Source: Bacteroidota bacterium
GTDB taxonomy: Bacteria; Bacteroidota; Bacteroidia; Bacteroidales; Prolixibacteraceae
DNA: 55,445 nt
NCBI GenBank assembly: GCA_030698405.1
Contig: JAUYMU010000080.1
Location: forward strand, 1-55,445
Direction: 5' to 3'
Below are positions 21,541-29,531 of this stretch, piece after piece (the stretch's first letter is position 1; every line of letters starts with the position of its first letter). The notes under the pieces were generated by a model. That model saw nothing but the letters and a program-made list of their open reading frames with translations, was not told where the DNA came from and made no database searches. The translations under genes were made by a program, and so were the position numbers.

Positions 21541-23832
21541 TCAATACCCTTTCCGGTTAAATAAAATATACCCAATATTGAACATCGCGAAAAATTTAGT
21601 CTGGCTTTTTTCGTAGTAATTCACCGAAAAACTGATGGGACCAAGCGCCGATTGGAACACAAATGCACCCGATCCCATAAAATTGATGTTGGAGTAATAT
21701 TCTTCATTATAAACTGCCATAAAATTATCGGTTTCAACAATTTCCCTGATCGGAACAAAACCATAAGCTTCGGCCCTGAAATGAAATTGATGGGAAATTC
21801 TATAAATCGTTTTTATTCCTGAAGCCAGGTACTTATTTGCATGAAAATTATTTAAATAGATGGTTTTACTATGCGGAATAGGGTTGAACGATGGTGCAGT
21901 CAAAACCGTTGAAACATAATTGCTGAAAGGCTTTTTATTGCTGTAAACACCTTCAGCCATTAACCCAAGTGTAAATAATTTGTTGATTTTGAAATAGCGG
22001 TCGTAATTGCCTTGAAGCAGAAAATAATCGTGCGAAAATTTTCTTTTAGAGGGACTGTTTGAGGTTGTGCCCGGAGTATTTCTTTCATTTCCTGAAATGT
22101 AATTCAGCGAAAGGCTTGATGCGAGTCCTTCTGTTGGGTATTGCTTGTCGTTAAATGAGTTTGTCCTGATGTTGATAGTGCCCGATAGCGCATCAAAAGT
22201 AGTACGATCGGGAGTATCTGCAGCTTTAATCGATTCAGTCAGATAATACATATCTCTTGTATTTGACCATGCACCTCCAAAAGTAAGTTTACCTCTGGTT
22301 CCAACAGGAATCCCAATTTCCGACCGAAAGTTTGTTTCATTCTGTGTGATATATGGCGGACGGACATCTTCAAACACAAATTCTGTGGTCGATGAAAAAT
22401 AATCCCACCGGTTCAGGGTGAAATAGCTGGCCATGTAAAAAGGTACTTCGGTCGGAAAATCAACACGGGCTCCAGCTTTGAATGAACTGTAAAAACGACC
22501 GAAATACATATTTGTACTGAGCGTGTACGATCGTTCTTTGAACAAACGGTAATCGCCGCTCAGAAAACCCTGGTTTACAGGTCGTGATGATATATTTCCG
22601 CCAAATTTCACCTGCATCGGGTTATTTGTTTTAACCAGAAGGTGCAGGTCGAAATAACCGCTTTCCGGATTGTAACGCGAAACCGGACGGAGTGATTTGA
22701 TATGCTGATCGGAGACAAGCTTGAAATACTGCTTTTTTAATTCCTCCAGACTGATAACCGGCGATTGGTGTTTCAGGCTCTGAATGATGTATTTCCGTTG
22801 TGCCGATTCCTCAACACCTTCAACTTGTATATTCCTGAAAATAAGTTGAGGTTTTCTCATGTTAAACTGAAATCTTTTTTGCTGAATGTCGGAGGGTCTG
22901 ACACGACGTGAAATGCGCTGTTTGATGACCTCCATTTCTCTGTTGGCTGTTTCGTATCCGGCTTTGGTTATCTGGTCAATCTTTTTGAAATCGAGCAAGC
23001 TGACATTGTTGAATTTTGTTTCCATTAAAATACCGTCATCGGGATCAATCACATAGTCGGTTTTTTGTAAAATCATATTTTCAATTTGTGCCATCACGTC
23101 ATCCGGATCAGGTTTTCTTGCCCGGTTGGAAACATTGTGTCCGATTATAATGTCGGGATTGAAAAGTTCCTTCATATTCTGAACCGGAAAATTATTGACG
23201 ATTCCTCCATCAAATACAAGCGAACCGTCAATTTCAATGGGCTTAAAATAAAGAGGGAAAGTCATCGATCCCCGAATGGCCTCGCCCAGGTCGCCTTGCC
23301 TCAAAACGACTTCCCGATTGTTGTAAACATCGGTGGCAATGCAGAAATACGGAACAAAAAGGTTGTTGAAATCACCTTTACTAACTGCTGTTACGGCTGA
23401 AAACATTTCCATAAAAGCAAAATCAATTTGTTCTTCAGGAATTATATTGGTTGGAGGCAAAATTTTTAGTTTGTCTTCTTTTTTTAGCAGATTAAGTTCG
23501 AGCCATGAAGGATCTTCTTCGAGTTTCAAAAAATAATACCTGTATTCTTCCTGAATTCGACCTGTTGACCAAAACTTAAATTGTTCCGATTTGAAGAGCT
23601 GTTCCATTTCGTCAGTTGAATAGCCTGCTGCATAAAGTCCTCCCACAATGGCTCCCATGGAAGTTCCGGCAACGTAGTCGATGGGTATCCCGTTTTCTTC
23701 AAGAGCTTTAATAACAGCAATGTGAGCAAGGCCTTTTGCCCCTCCGCCGCTTAAAACCAGGCCAACCTTTTGAGCATTTGATGAAAAGGTACCAATGGAA
23801 AGAATAAAAAAAAGCAAGAAAAATTGTCTCAT
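21541..23832 (-). CDS. patatin-like phospholipase with POTRA and Omp85-type barrel
   Basis: A 763-residue protein. A signal peptide (1-20, ending SNA) precedes a patatin domain with the oxyanion loop GGGAKG (29-34), nucleophile Ser58 in GTSMG and Asp208 in DGG; the Ser-Asp dyad is intact. A short POTRA-like region (about 330-400; FRNIQVEGVEE) joins it to a C-terminal beta-barrel of Omp85 type (about 405-763) that ends in an aromatic-rich strand. This is the layout of type Vd autotransporter-like phospholipases (PlpD) and their Bacteroidota relatives. It should sit in the outer membrane and act on phospholipids. A -7 box TATATTTG lies on the minus strand at 23865-23872. Confidence 0.9.
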   Translation of the reverse strand: MRQFFLLFFILSIGTFSSNAQKVGLVLSGGGAKGLAHIAVIKALEENGIPIDYVAGTSMGAIVGGLYAAGYSTDEMEQLFKSEQFKFWSTGRIQEEYRYYFLKLEEDPSWLELNLLKKEDKLKILPPTNIIPEEQIDFAFMEMFSAVTAVSKGDFNNLFVPYFCIATDVYNNREVVLRQGDLGEAIRGSMTFPLYFKPIEIDGSLVFDGGIVNNFPVQNMKELFNPDIIIGHNVSNRARKPDPDDVMAQIENMILQKTDYVIDPDDGILMETKFNNVSLLDFKKIDQITKAGYETANREMEVIKQRISRRVRPSDIQQKRFQFNMRKPQLIFRNIQVEGVEESAQRKYIIQSLKHQSPVISLEELKKQYFKLVSDQHIKSLRPVSRYNPESGYFDLHLLVKTNNPMQVKFGGNISSRPVNQGFLSGDYRLFKERSYTLSTNMYFGRFYSSFKAGARVDFPTEVPFYMASYFTLNRWDYFSSTTEFVFEDVRPPYITQNETNFRSEIGIPVGTRGKLTFGGAWSNTRDMYYLTESIKAADTPDRTTFDALSGTINIRTNSFNDKQYPTEGLASSLSLNYISGNERNTPGTTSNSPSKRKFSHDYFLLQGNYDRYFKINKLFTLGLMAEGVYSNKKPFSNYVSTVLTAPSFNPIPHSKTIYLNNFHANKYLASGIKTIYRISHQFHFRAEAYGFVPIREIVETDNFMAVYNEEYYSNINFMGSGAFVFQSALGPISFSVNYYEKSQTKFFAMFNIGYILFNRKGY

Positions 23833-23864
23833 GGCCAGCGCAATTTAGGTGACAAGGCTAAACC

Positions 23865-23872
23865 CAAATATA
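23865..23872 (-). promoter_or_regulatory. -7 box of the patatin/Omp85 gene
   Basis: Minus strand TATATTTG, exact TAnnTTTG, 33 bp before the ATG at 23832. Confidence 0.5.
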
Positions 23873-23934
23873 ACAAAATACTAAACAATAATAAATAAGA
23901 AAACGTTAAATTTTGAAAGAATAAGTTCCATGCC

Positions 23935-23973
23935 CACAACTTGGAACTTGAAACCTGAAACTTGAAACTTTGT
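23935..23973. repeat. simple repeat around GAAACTTGAAAC
   Basis: A short run of degenerate 7-8 bp units (CTTGGAACTTGAAACCTGAAACTT type) just past the YitT gene stop. A very similar run occurs at 36100-36140. Confidence 0.55.
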
Positions 23974-24896
23974 TATGGTTCCACTTTGTGTTTGAGCGAT
24001 TGAAATCCTTCGCCGAGTATTTCATGGGTATCCATTACTGTGATGAATGCATCAGGGTCAATGGTGCTGATGTATTCTTCGAGAATGGCAACTTCGCGCC
24101 GGCTTACAATGGTGTAAATGATGTGCTTGTCTTCTCCGGTGTACATGCCAGTTCCTTTCAGGTAAGTGCCGCCCCGTTCAAGGTCAACCAGTAATTTATG
24201 CCTGATATCCTCATGCTTTTCTGAAATAATCATCAAAGCTTTGTTGTAGTCGCTTCCTTCCAAAACAAGGTCGATGGCGCGACCGGTAATGTAAATTACC
24301 ACCCACGAATAAAGCGGAATTTGCCAGTCTTTGAATGCGACCAGACTGAGCAAAACGATGGTCGAATCAACATAAATCATCAGTTGACCAAGTTGCATCC
24401 GGGTCTTTTTGGCAATTATCATGGCAATAATGTCCGATCCTCCTGAAGTGGCGCGCGATTTGAAAATCAATCCAAGCCCGAAACCGACCAGAACCCCGCC
24501 AAAAACGCACGAAAGCAAAATGTCTGGAACCAGTGGGGCATAACCATCAACGCGCATATAAGTAATGACATCCATAAAAACAGATGAAAGCACAAAACCA
24601 ACCACTGTTTTGATGCCGAAACGTGGTCCAAGTATTTTTATTCCGGCAATAGTAAGCGGAATGTTCAGGACCAAACCGAACAAACCAATCGGGATTCCAT
24701 CCGGCCAAAACGAAAACATACCCACGGTCATGTAATGAACTACGATGGCAATTCCGTAAACTCCGCCCGGAACAATTCGGTGAGGCGAAATAAAATAAAC
24801 GAACCCGACAGCCAGAATAAATGCCCCGATTACAATCAGGCTATAATCTTTAAACCATTTCAGGCTAAATACTTTGTCGTTTGGAAGAAAGGTCAT
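23973..24896 (-). CDS. YitT-family membrane protein (DUF161/DUF2179)
   Basis: A 307-residue protein with five to six membrane segments in the first 205 residues, including the family motifs SPHRIVPGGVYGIAIV and KSRATSGGSDIIAMI. A cytoplasmic DUF2179 domain follows at about 220-305 (TYLKGTGMYTGEDKHIIYTIVSRRE; DPDAFITVMDTHEILGEGF). Function is unknown for the family. The gene is single; two operator-like palindromes lie 63-118 bp upstream of its start and could control it. Confidence 0.9.
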   Translation of the reverse strand: MTFLPNDKVFSLKWFKDYSLIVIGAFILAVGFVYFISPHRIVPGGVYGIAIVVHYMTVGMFSFWPDGIPIGLFGLVLNIPLTIAGIKILGPRFGIKTVVGFVLSSVFMDVITYMRVDGYAPLVPDILLSCVFGGVLVGFGLGLIFKSRATSGGSDIIAMIIAKKTRMQLGQLMIYVDSTIVLLSLVAFKDWQIPLYSWVVIYITGRAIDLVLEGSDYNKALMIISEKHEDIRHKLLVDLERGGTYLKGTGMYTGEDKHIIYTIVSRREVAILEEYISTIDPDAFITVMDTHEILGEGFQSLKHKVEP

Positions 24897-24958
24897 GATG
24901 AGGTTTTTAATGTGGAAGGCAAAGAAACATAGGAAATTTGGTTTATCATGTGATTTTT

Positions 24959-24974
24959 GTCAATCATGATAGAC
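24959..24974. promoter_or_regulatory. operator-like palindrome A
   Basis: GTCAATCATGATAGAC, a 16-bp palindrome with one mismatch pair. A second related palindrome lies exactly 40 bp further on. Confidence 0.5.
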
Positions 24975-24998
24975 ACTTCCTAAAAAATAAGAGCTTTT

Positions 24999-25014
24999 GT
25001 CTATTACGATAGAC
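24999..25014. promoter_or_regulatory. operator-like palindrome B
   Basis: GTCTATTACGATAGAC; with flanks, TTTGTCTAT and ATAGACAAA form perfect 9-bp arms around TACG. Paired with palindrome A between the divergent YitT gene and the TA remnant, so it may regulate either; the binding protein is unknown. Confidence 0.55.
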
Positions 25015-25144
25015 AAAATTGTAAAAAAGACTCAATTGCCAATCATGAAAAGTATTTGGGTTAACTTTTTTCAGCAAACCAAATTTAGACGCAGAAATAT
25101 ATTTGCTTTAAAGAAAACATTTATTGATATTTGTTTGCTTGTAA

Positions 25145-25342
25145 GATATACTTATTAACATCTGGGAAATCAGAACGTTAAGTCTGGGTGCTGGAATCAG
25201 GATATTTGCATTTTGGAGTAAACTTGAAAGATCGAAACTAATTTGCACACATGGAATAATCAAAAAAACCAGCAAGGTATCAGCTAACGAAATTGAGAAA
25301 GCAATTGAAATAATGAACAATTATTATAAAAACAAGAAATAA
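25145..25342 (+). pseudogene. C-terminal remnant of a HigB/Gp49-like toxin
   Basis: After a TAA at 25142 the frame is open for 65 codons, ending TAA 25340-25342. It reads WEIRTLSLGAGIRIFAFW, then ICTHGIIKKTSKVSANEIEKA and ends NNYYKNKK. This is the C-terminal half of a HigB-type (phage Gp49-like) toxin: IR-F strand, THG-IKKT motif and final helix. The N-terminal half is missing and there is no usable start, so the toxin is inactive. Its stop overlaps the start of the antitoxin gene (TAATG), the normal order toxin then antitoxin for higBA. Confidence 0.78.
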
Positions 25343-25653
25343 TGAAAGAGCTTTCATTTGAAGAGGTAAAAAACTTACGGATTGGGACAATCGGTACACC
25401 GGCCAGGGATAAATATGAATTAGAAGCAGAATCGATTATCCTGGCAGCAAAGATTAAACAGGTTAGAAAACAAAAAGGCATGAACCAGGACGAGCTGGGA
25501 GTCTTGATTGGGGTAAAAAAATCGCAAATCAGTAAAATAGAAACAAACCCGCAAGACATGAAGTTAAGCACGATCATGAGAATTGTAAAAGCATTGGACA
25601 TGGAAATAGTACTGGAATCCGGAGGAATCAAGGTTAAAAGCGTTTTGGTATGA
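25342..25653 (+). CDS. HigA-like XRE-family antitoxin
   Basis: A 103-residue protein with a helix-turn-helix of XRE type at about 35-90 (IKQVRKQKGMNQDELGVLIG, KKSQISKIE). The N-terminal extension (FEEVKNLRIGTIGTPARDKY) is typical of HigA partners of Gp49-like toxins. The start overlaps the stop of the truncated toxin by one base. The antitoxin itself appears complete; without its toxin it may persist as a free DNA-binding repressor. Confidence 0.87.
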   Translation: MKELSFEEVKNLRIGTIGTPARDKYELEAESIILAAKIKQVRKQKGMNQDELGVLIGVKKSQISKIETNPQDMKLSTIMRIVKALDMEIVLESGGIKVKSVLV

Positions 25654-25743
25654 GACAAAAATGCCGATGGTAATAATCCTATATTATTTCCGTATCACTA
25701 TTTTGCTGATTGTTAATGATCACTTTTAGCATGTAGATTTCGT

Positions 25744-25845
25744 TCAGCTGATTGGAAAGTTAGTACCTTCATTAACGACTTGATCAACTCCAGCATTTGC
25801 CATTGGAATACTATTTCCCCTTTTTACAGTAATTATAACCTGGCC
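25744..25845 (-). pseudogene. fragment of a PKD-domain protein
   Basis: On the minus strand a short frame reads GQVIITVKRGNSIPMANAG then VDQVVNEGTNF before a stop. This is the join between two PKD/K319L-like domains (last strand of one, then the ANAG-DQ-V-EGT start of the next), found in large extracellular proteins of Bacteroidota. Only about 34 codons remain and no start is present, so it is a scrap of a lost gene. Confidence 0.55.
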
Positions 25846-25881
25846 ATAATAAAATGGATTTTTCGCATCCGAAAAAATGGC

Positions 25882-25889
25882 TATATTTG
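25882..25889 (+). promoter_or_regulatory. -7 box of the PIN-type TA pair
   Basis: TATATTTG, exact TAnnTTTG match. It lies inside the 5' end of the longest possible antitoxin frame (ATG 25877), so transcription starts after that ATG and the ATG at 25907 must be used. Confidence 0.6.
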
Positions 25890-25906
25890 TATTCAAATTT
25901 TATGAT

Positions 25907-26113
25907 ATGATAATCGAAAGAGTTGAAAATAACAAGATTGTGATTACTATATCTTCAAATGTGGACATATTTGGTATTCAAAGATTAATCGACTATGCCC
26001 GGTATCTGGAGGCTACATCACAAAGTAAGGCAAAGCAAGAAGACATAGATAAACTTGCTGATGAGGTAAATGAAAATTGGTGGAATAAGAACAAACACAG
26101 ATTTTCGAAGTGA
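25907..26113 (+). CDS. antitoxin of a PIN-type TA pair
   Basis: A 68-residue protein from ATG 25907 (MIIERVENNKIVITISSNVD). It has an N-terminal strand-rich half and a charged helix ending in VNENWWNKNKHRF, a C-terminal signature I recall from antitoxins paired with PIN toxins in Bacteroidota. Its stop overlaps the GTG start of the toxin gene (GTGA), giving strict coupling. The start was chosen because the promoter box overlaps the upstream ATG. Confidence 0.75.
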   Translation: MIIERVENNKIVITISSNVDIFGIQRLIDYARYLEATSQSKAKQEDIDKLADEVNENWWNKNKHRFSK

Positions 26114-26556
26114 GAATTATTGTCGATGCTAATATTGTATTTAGCGGTATTTTAAGATCTGATGGGAAAATTGGTGATTTGCTAATAAATTCCGGAAGCA
26201 TATTTAAATTCATCTCTCCAGATTTTTTAAGGAAAGAAATCCAACGTCATCACGAGAAATTGATTCAAATTTCAAAGTTAACTTCAGAGCAAGTAATTGA
26301 ATCTGAATTTCAAATTTATAAATCGATCCACTTTATTTCTGACGAACAAATAAGCTTATCAAATTGGGATATAGCCGAAAATCTTGTTTATGATGTTGAC
26401 AAAAAAGATGTTAGTTATATTGCCTTTTCGAAACAATTTAAGGCAAAAGTTTGGTCAGGCGATAAAGCTCTGATTAAGGGATTGGCAAACAAGGGTTTTA
26501 CGAATTTTATTTCCACCAATGAACTTTGGGAGTTGCGGCAGAAAAAGTTGAAATAG
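26110..26556 (+). CDS. PIN-domain toxin
   Basis: A 148-residue PIN-domain ribonuclease starting at GTG 26110, which overlaps the antitoxin stop by 4 nt. The first catalytic acid is in RIIVDANIVFSGIL (Asp6); further acidic residues follow in VYDVDKKDVSYIAFSK and the WSGDKALIKGL motif. This is the COG-type subgroup with AN-V-SG near the start, distinct from the PIN protein at 5788-6255. All active-site positions appear present, so this TA pair is probably intact, unlike the broken HigBA locus next to it. Confidence 0.85.
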   Translation: MRIIVDANIVFSGILRSDGKIGDLLINSGSIFKFISPDFLRKEIQRHHEKLIQISKLTSEQVIESEFQIYKSIHFISDEQISLSNWDIAENLVYDVDKKDVSYIAFSKQFKAKVWSGDKALIKGLANKGFTNFISTNELWELRQKKLK

Positions 26557-26584
26557 TGCTATTTCTGACATATAAACTTCAATC

Positions 26585-27640
26585 TTATTCTACCTCTTCT
26601 TCTCTCACCACATTCCGTTTAAAATCTTCTCCTAAATTAAGTGCGATCGAAATAATATTGCTCGCTCCGGCCAGATGGTAGCGTGCTGATCCGTAGTTGA
26701 TGTGAAAGCGTGAAATGCGGAATCCGAATCCCCACGAGAATCCAACGGTTGACATTTTTTCATCGAGGCGCAACTCCTGCCTGATTTGATAATTGTATCC
26801 GGCACTAAGGGTGAAATTGGGTGATGGAAGCAATTCGACGCCCAAAACCAGGTGGCGCATAAATTTCTTTGTGAATTTGTCTTCTACATAAACAACCGTA
26901 GTACCTGTTTTGTCTTCTTCAGGTTTGGCCAGATCCCATTTCTGAAGGTGTTGCATGGTGGCTGCAAACCGGATCGGAGCATGTTGCAGCTTTTGCGAAA
27001 TGCCAAACTGAAGGTCAAAAGGTATCGTTTCCCTTTCAGCGCCATCGTAATAAGTTGTAATTTGAGATCCAACGTTTCGTGCAACCAGCGAAGTAACTGT
27101 AAGCTTGTTTTTACTGAAAAGGCTAATTCCCAGATCAGCTGCCAGTCCAATGGATTGATAGTTTTCGAACGATGAAAGTATTGGTTTCAGGTTAATACCG
27201 TAAGCAATCCTTTTGTATTGGTTCGACCAGATCAGGTTCAGGGCGTATTCGGCAGCATTAAAAGTTGCCCCGGTTTTTTCTCCGTTGGGTAGCGCTTCTA
27301 TAAATTGTCCGTAATTGATGTAATGCATTCCCACGGCAAAGTTTCCGGGTAGGGGAGTGCCGAATGAATAAGCTGCATATCCGTAATTGATGCCTGCAAA
27401 ATAATCGACATAATTAAAGGCCAGCATGTTCTGCATGTCGGGCCTGAGCAGGGATGGATTATTGTACGAAATATTCAGATCTGTCGAGTCGTTCAGGGCA
27501 ATCTGATTGCCTCCCAATGCCGCCATTCTGGCCGAGTTGGTCAGGTTCAGGAACTGGTAGGTATATTCCCCTCCGATCTGGCTGTTAGCTTTTGGAATTA
27601 GAGATATGATAAGAACAATCAGGAAAATAAGTTTGCGCAT
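26585..27640 (-). CDS. porQ: type IX secretion system protein PorQ
   Basis: A 351-residue outer-membrane beta-barrel protein. The signal peptide (1-20) is followed directly by the family's start GGEYTYQFLNLTNSARMAALGG and ALNDSTDLNISYNNPSLL, and strands alternate to the C-terminus. PorQ is part of the attachment complex (with PorU, PorV, PorZ) that processes and anchors T9SS cargo. Its presence matches the T9SS sorting domains in this window. It is single; the neighbours are unrelated. Confidence 0.92.
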   Translation of the reverse strand: MRKLIFLIVLIISLIPKANSQIGGEYTYQFLNLTNSARMAALGGNQIALNDSTDLNISYNNPSLLRPDMQNMLAFNYVDYFAGINYGYAAYSFGTPLPGNFAVGMHYINYGQFIEALPNGEKTGATFNAAEYALNLIWSNQYKRIAYGINLKPILSSFENYQSIGLAADLGISLFSKNKLTVTSLVARNVGSQITTYYDGAERETIPFDLQFGISQKLQHAPIRFAATMQHLQKWDLAKPEEDKTGTTVVYVEDKFTKKFMRHLVLGVELLPSPNFTLSAGYNYQIRQELRLDEKMSTVGFSWGFGFRISRFHINYGSARYHLAGASNIISIALNLGEDFKRNVVREEEVE

Positions 27641-27753
27641 AATTCTATAGGATTCGGGTATTTTACCGAACGTTAAAAACGATTATTTATTATCAATCCA
27701 ATGAATGTATTATTGCCGGATTCTTTCACTTTCAAATTTTCAAATTGCCGGAT

Positions 27754-28875
27754 TTATTTCAACTGGTCTTCCAGTTTTTCCAGATTCGGAATATCATTAA
27801 AATGAAATTTTCTAAGGATAGTCCCATTTTTCAGGAGAAGTAACCCGGGATTTGAACGTATAATGGTTTTTAGAGTGATTTCATCGGTATTGAAAAAGTC
27901 AAATTGTGCGTCGGTTTCGTTTTTAAATGATTCGAAACTATCGGGCGATGAGGCTGTCAGTCCAATAAAATTATATCCCTTGCTTTTGGCTTCGGCTGCC
28001 AGCAGGGCAATTTTCCCCATTCCTTCCCTGTTGCTTTTTTCCAGGTTCGAGGCAATTACAATGAAAGTATAGTTTTCATCGTAAAGGAAAAAGTCTTTGA
28101 TATCTTCCCCTTCAGCAGTTTCAATCCTGAAATCGTGGATAGGAGGGACGTATCCTTTCTGAATTAAAATCGATTCTTCCATTTTCACAAAACTCCAGTT
28201 GAGCGTATCCTGCCATGGATAGTCGGCTTCGGTAAATTTCTTTTCTTCACCGGTTTTTTTGTTCTTATAGATGAAATTGTTTTCATAAACATCTTTCAAT
28301 GCTCCTTCAGGAATTTTCATGGCTTCCGGAATATTAACTCCCACTTTGTAAGGACTGAAATCAATAAGTGGCAAATGTTTGTATGAATAATTGACGAGGT
28401 AGAAATAGAAAACCATTGTCATTGCGGTGAGTGCAATTGAAAGGACCGGACCGTTTTTACTTTTAAAATTCTTACGCTGAATAAAAACGAAAATTGCCAG
28501 CAATAGCAATACGACGTTCTTGTAGAAAGTTTGCCAGTTGGTAATAATCAGCGCATCGCCAAAACAGCCGCAATCGGTTACCGGATTGGTCAACGCCAAT
28601 ACCAGGGTCAATCCGGTAAAAAACACCATAAACGCCAGCATCAGCCAGCTGGTGAAACGGATGAAAAAATTAAACAGAAAAGCTACTCCCAGAAAAAATT
28701 CAGCAGCAGCAAGAAAAATACCCAGACCGAATGCCAGATCAGTTAACCATGGCATCTGAAATGCATTGAAATAATCAGTGAATTTATAGGCTGATCCCCA
28801 GGGATCTATCCCTTTTACAAATCCTGAAAAGATAAAAGTTAATCCGAGCAGTACGCGTGCAATGAGCTTAAACAT
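27754..28875 (-). CDS. BT_3928-family DoxX-like membrane protein
   Basis: A 373-residue protein from ATG 28875 (MFKLIARVLLGLTFIFSG); an upstream TTG would add two residues only. Four membrane helices of DoxX/MauE type fill the first 140 residues, with the Cys-Gly-Cys motif in TDCGCFGDALIITNWQTFYKN. After a further helix, a periplasmic C-terminal part (about 230-373) has a thioredoxin-like pattern but no CxxC. The BT_3928 family is conserved in Bacteroidales; function unproven, though the CxC suggests redox work. It is in tandem with the DUF1599 gene (10 bp gap), an arrangement I recall in Bacteroides. Confidence 0.87.
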   Translation of the reverse strand: MFKLIARVLLGLTFIFSGFVKGIDPWGSAYKFTDYFNAFQMPWLTDLAFGLGIFLAAAEFFLGVAFLFNFFIRFTSWLMLAFMVFFTGLTLVLALTNPVTDCGCFGDALIITNWQTFYKNVVLLLLAIFVFIQRKNFKSKNGPVLSIALTAMTMVFYFYLVNYSYKHLPLIDFSPYKVGVNIPEAMKIPEGALKDVYENNFIYKNKKTGEEKKFTEADYPWQDTLNWSFVKMEESILIQKGYVPPIHDFRIETAEGEDIKDFFLYDENYTFIVIASNLEKSNREGMGKIALLAAEAKSKGYNFIGLTASSPDSFESFKNETDAQFDFFNTDEITLKTIIRSNPGLLLLKNGTILRKFHFNDIPNLEKLEDQLK

Positions 28876-28885
28876 GGGCAAAATT

Positions 28886-29422
28886 TTAAAATTCTATTTT
28901 AATTAACGCAAAAACGGCATAATTGATCATGTCGAGGTAATTTGCTTCTATTCCTTCTGAAATAATTGTTTGCCCCAGGTTGTCTTCAATTTGTTTGGTT
29001 CGCTTCAGTTTCATCAGTATTAAGTCTGTATAGGAGCTCATCCGCATGTTCCGCCAGGCTTCGTCGTAATCGTGGTTCTTGGCCAGCATCAGTTCTTTGG
29101 CCTGATTGAAAAGGCTGATGTAAAGCGACAACGTTTCATCTTCAGTCAAATCATCGGTTTCCGATGTGCCCTTTTCAAGCTGAATGATGGCCATGATGCA
29201 ATAATTCACAATGCCGATGTATTCAGACCGTACACCTTCATCAATTTTGCTTGTTCCTTTTTGTTCAATACTCCTGATTCTTTGAGCTTTGATATAGATT
29301 TGGTCGGTCATTGAACTCGGACGAAGTATGCGCCATGAAATGCCGTAATCTTTCATTTTTTTTGTGAAAATATCCTGGCAAATTGTGATCACATGGTCGT
29401 ATTGCTGGCTTGTTTTATCCAT
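28886..29422 (-). CDS. DUF1599 protein
   Basis: A 178-residue soluble protein from ATG 29422 (MDKTSQQYDHVITICQDIF); a second ATG at 29446 would add eight residues. It is made of two related halves, each with a K-DYG or NHDYDEAWR motif followed by a D-I-MK or DLILMKL-R helix: residues about 18-80 and 100-165. DUF1599 is a two-copy nucleotide-binding-like fold of unknown function. It diverges from folP and precedes the BT_3928-type gene. Confidence 0.85.
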   Translation of the reverse strand: MDKTSQQYDHVITICQDIFTKKMKDYGISWRILRPSSMTDQIYIKAQRIRSIEQKGTSKIDEGVRSEYIGIVNYCIMAIIQLEKGTSETDDLTEDETLSLYISLFNQAKELMLAKNHDYDEAWRNMRMSSYTDLILMKLKRTKQIEDNLGQTIISEGIEANYLDMINYAVFALIKIEF

Positions 29423-29531
29423 AATTATCGTAATTTTTCGAGGCATAAAAGTATTAAATTAATGTGTATTTTGAGTGTATTTTATTTTACTTTTGTGTAT
29501 CACTTTTGTTTAGAGTCCAAATTCATACCCT

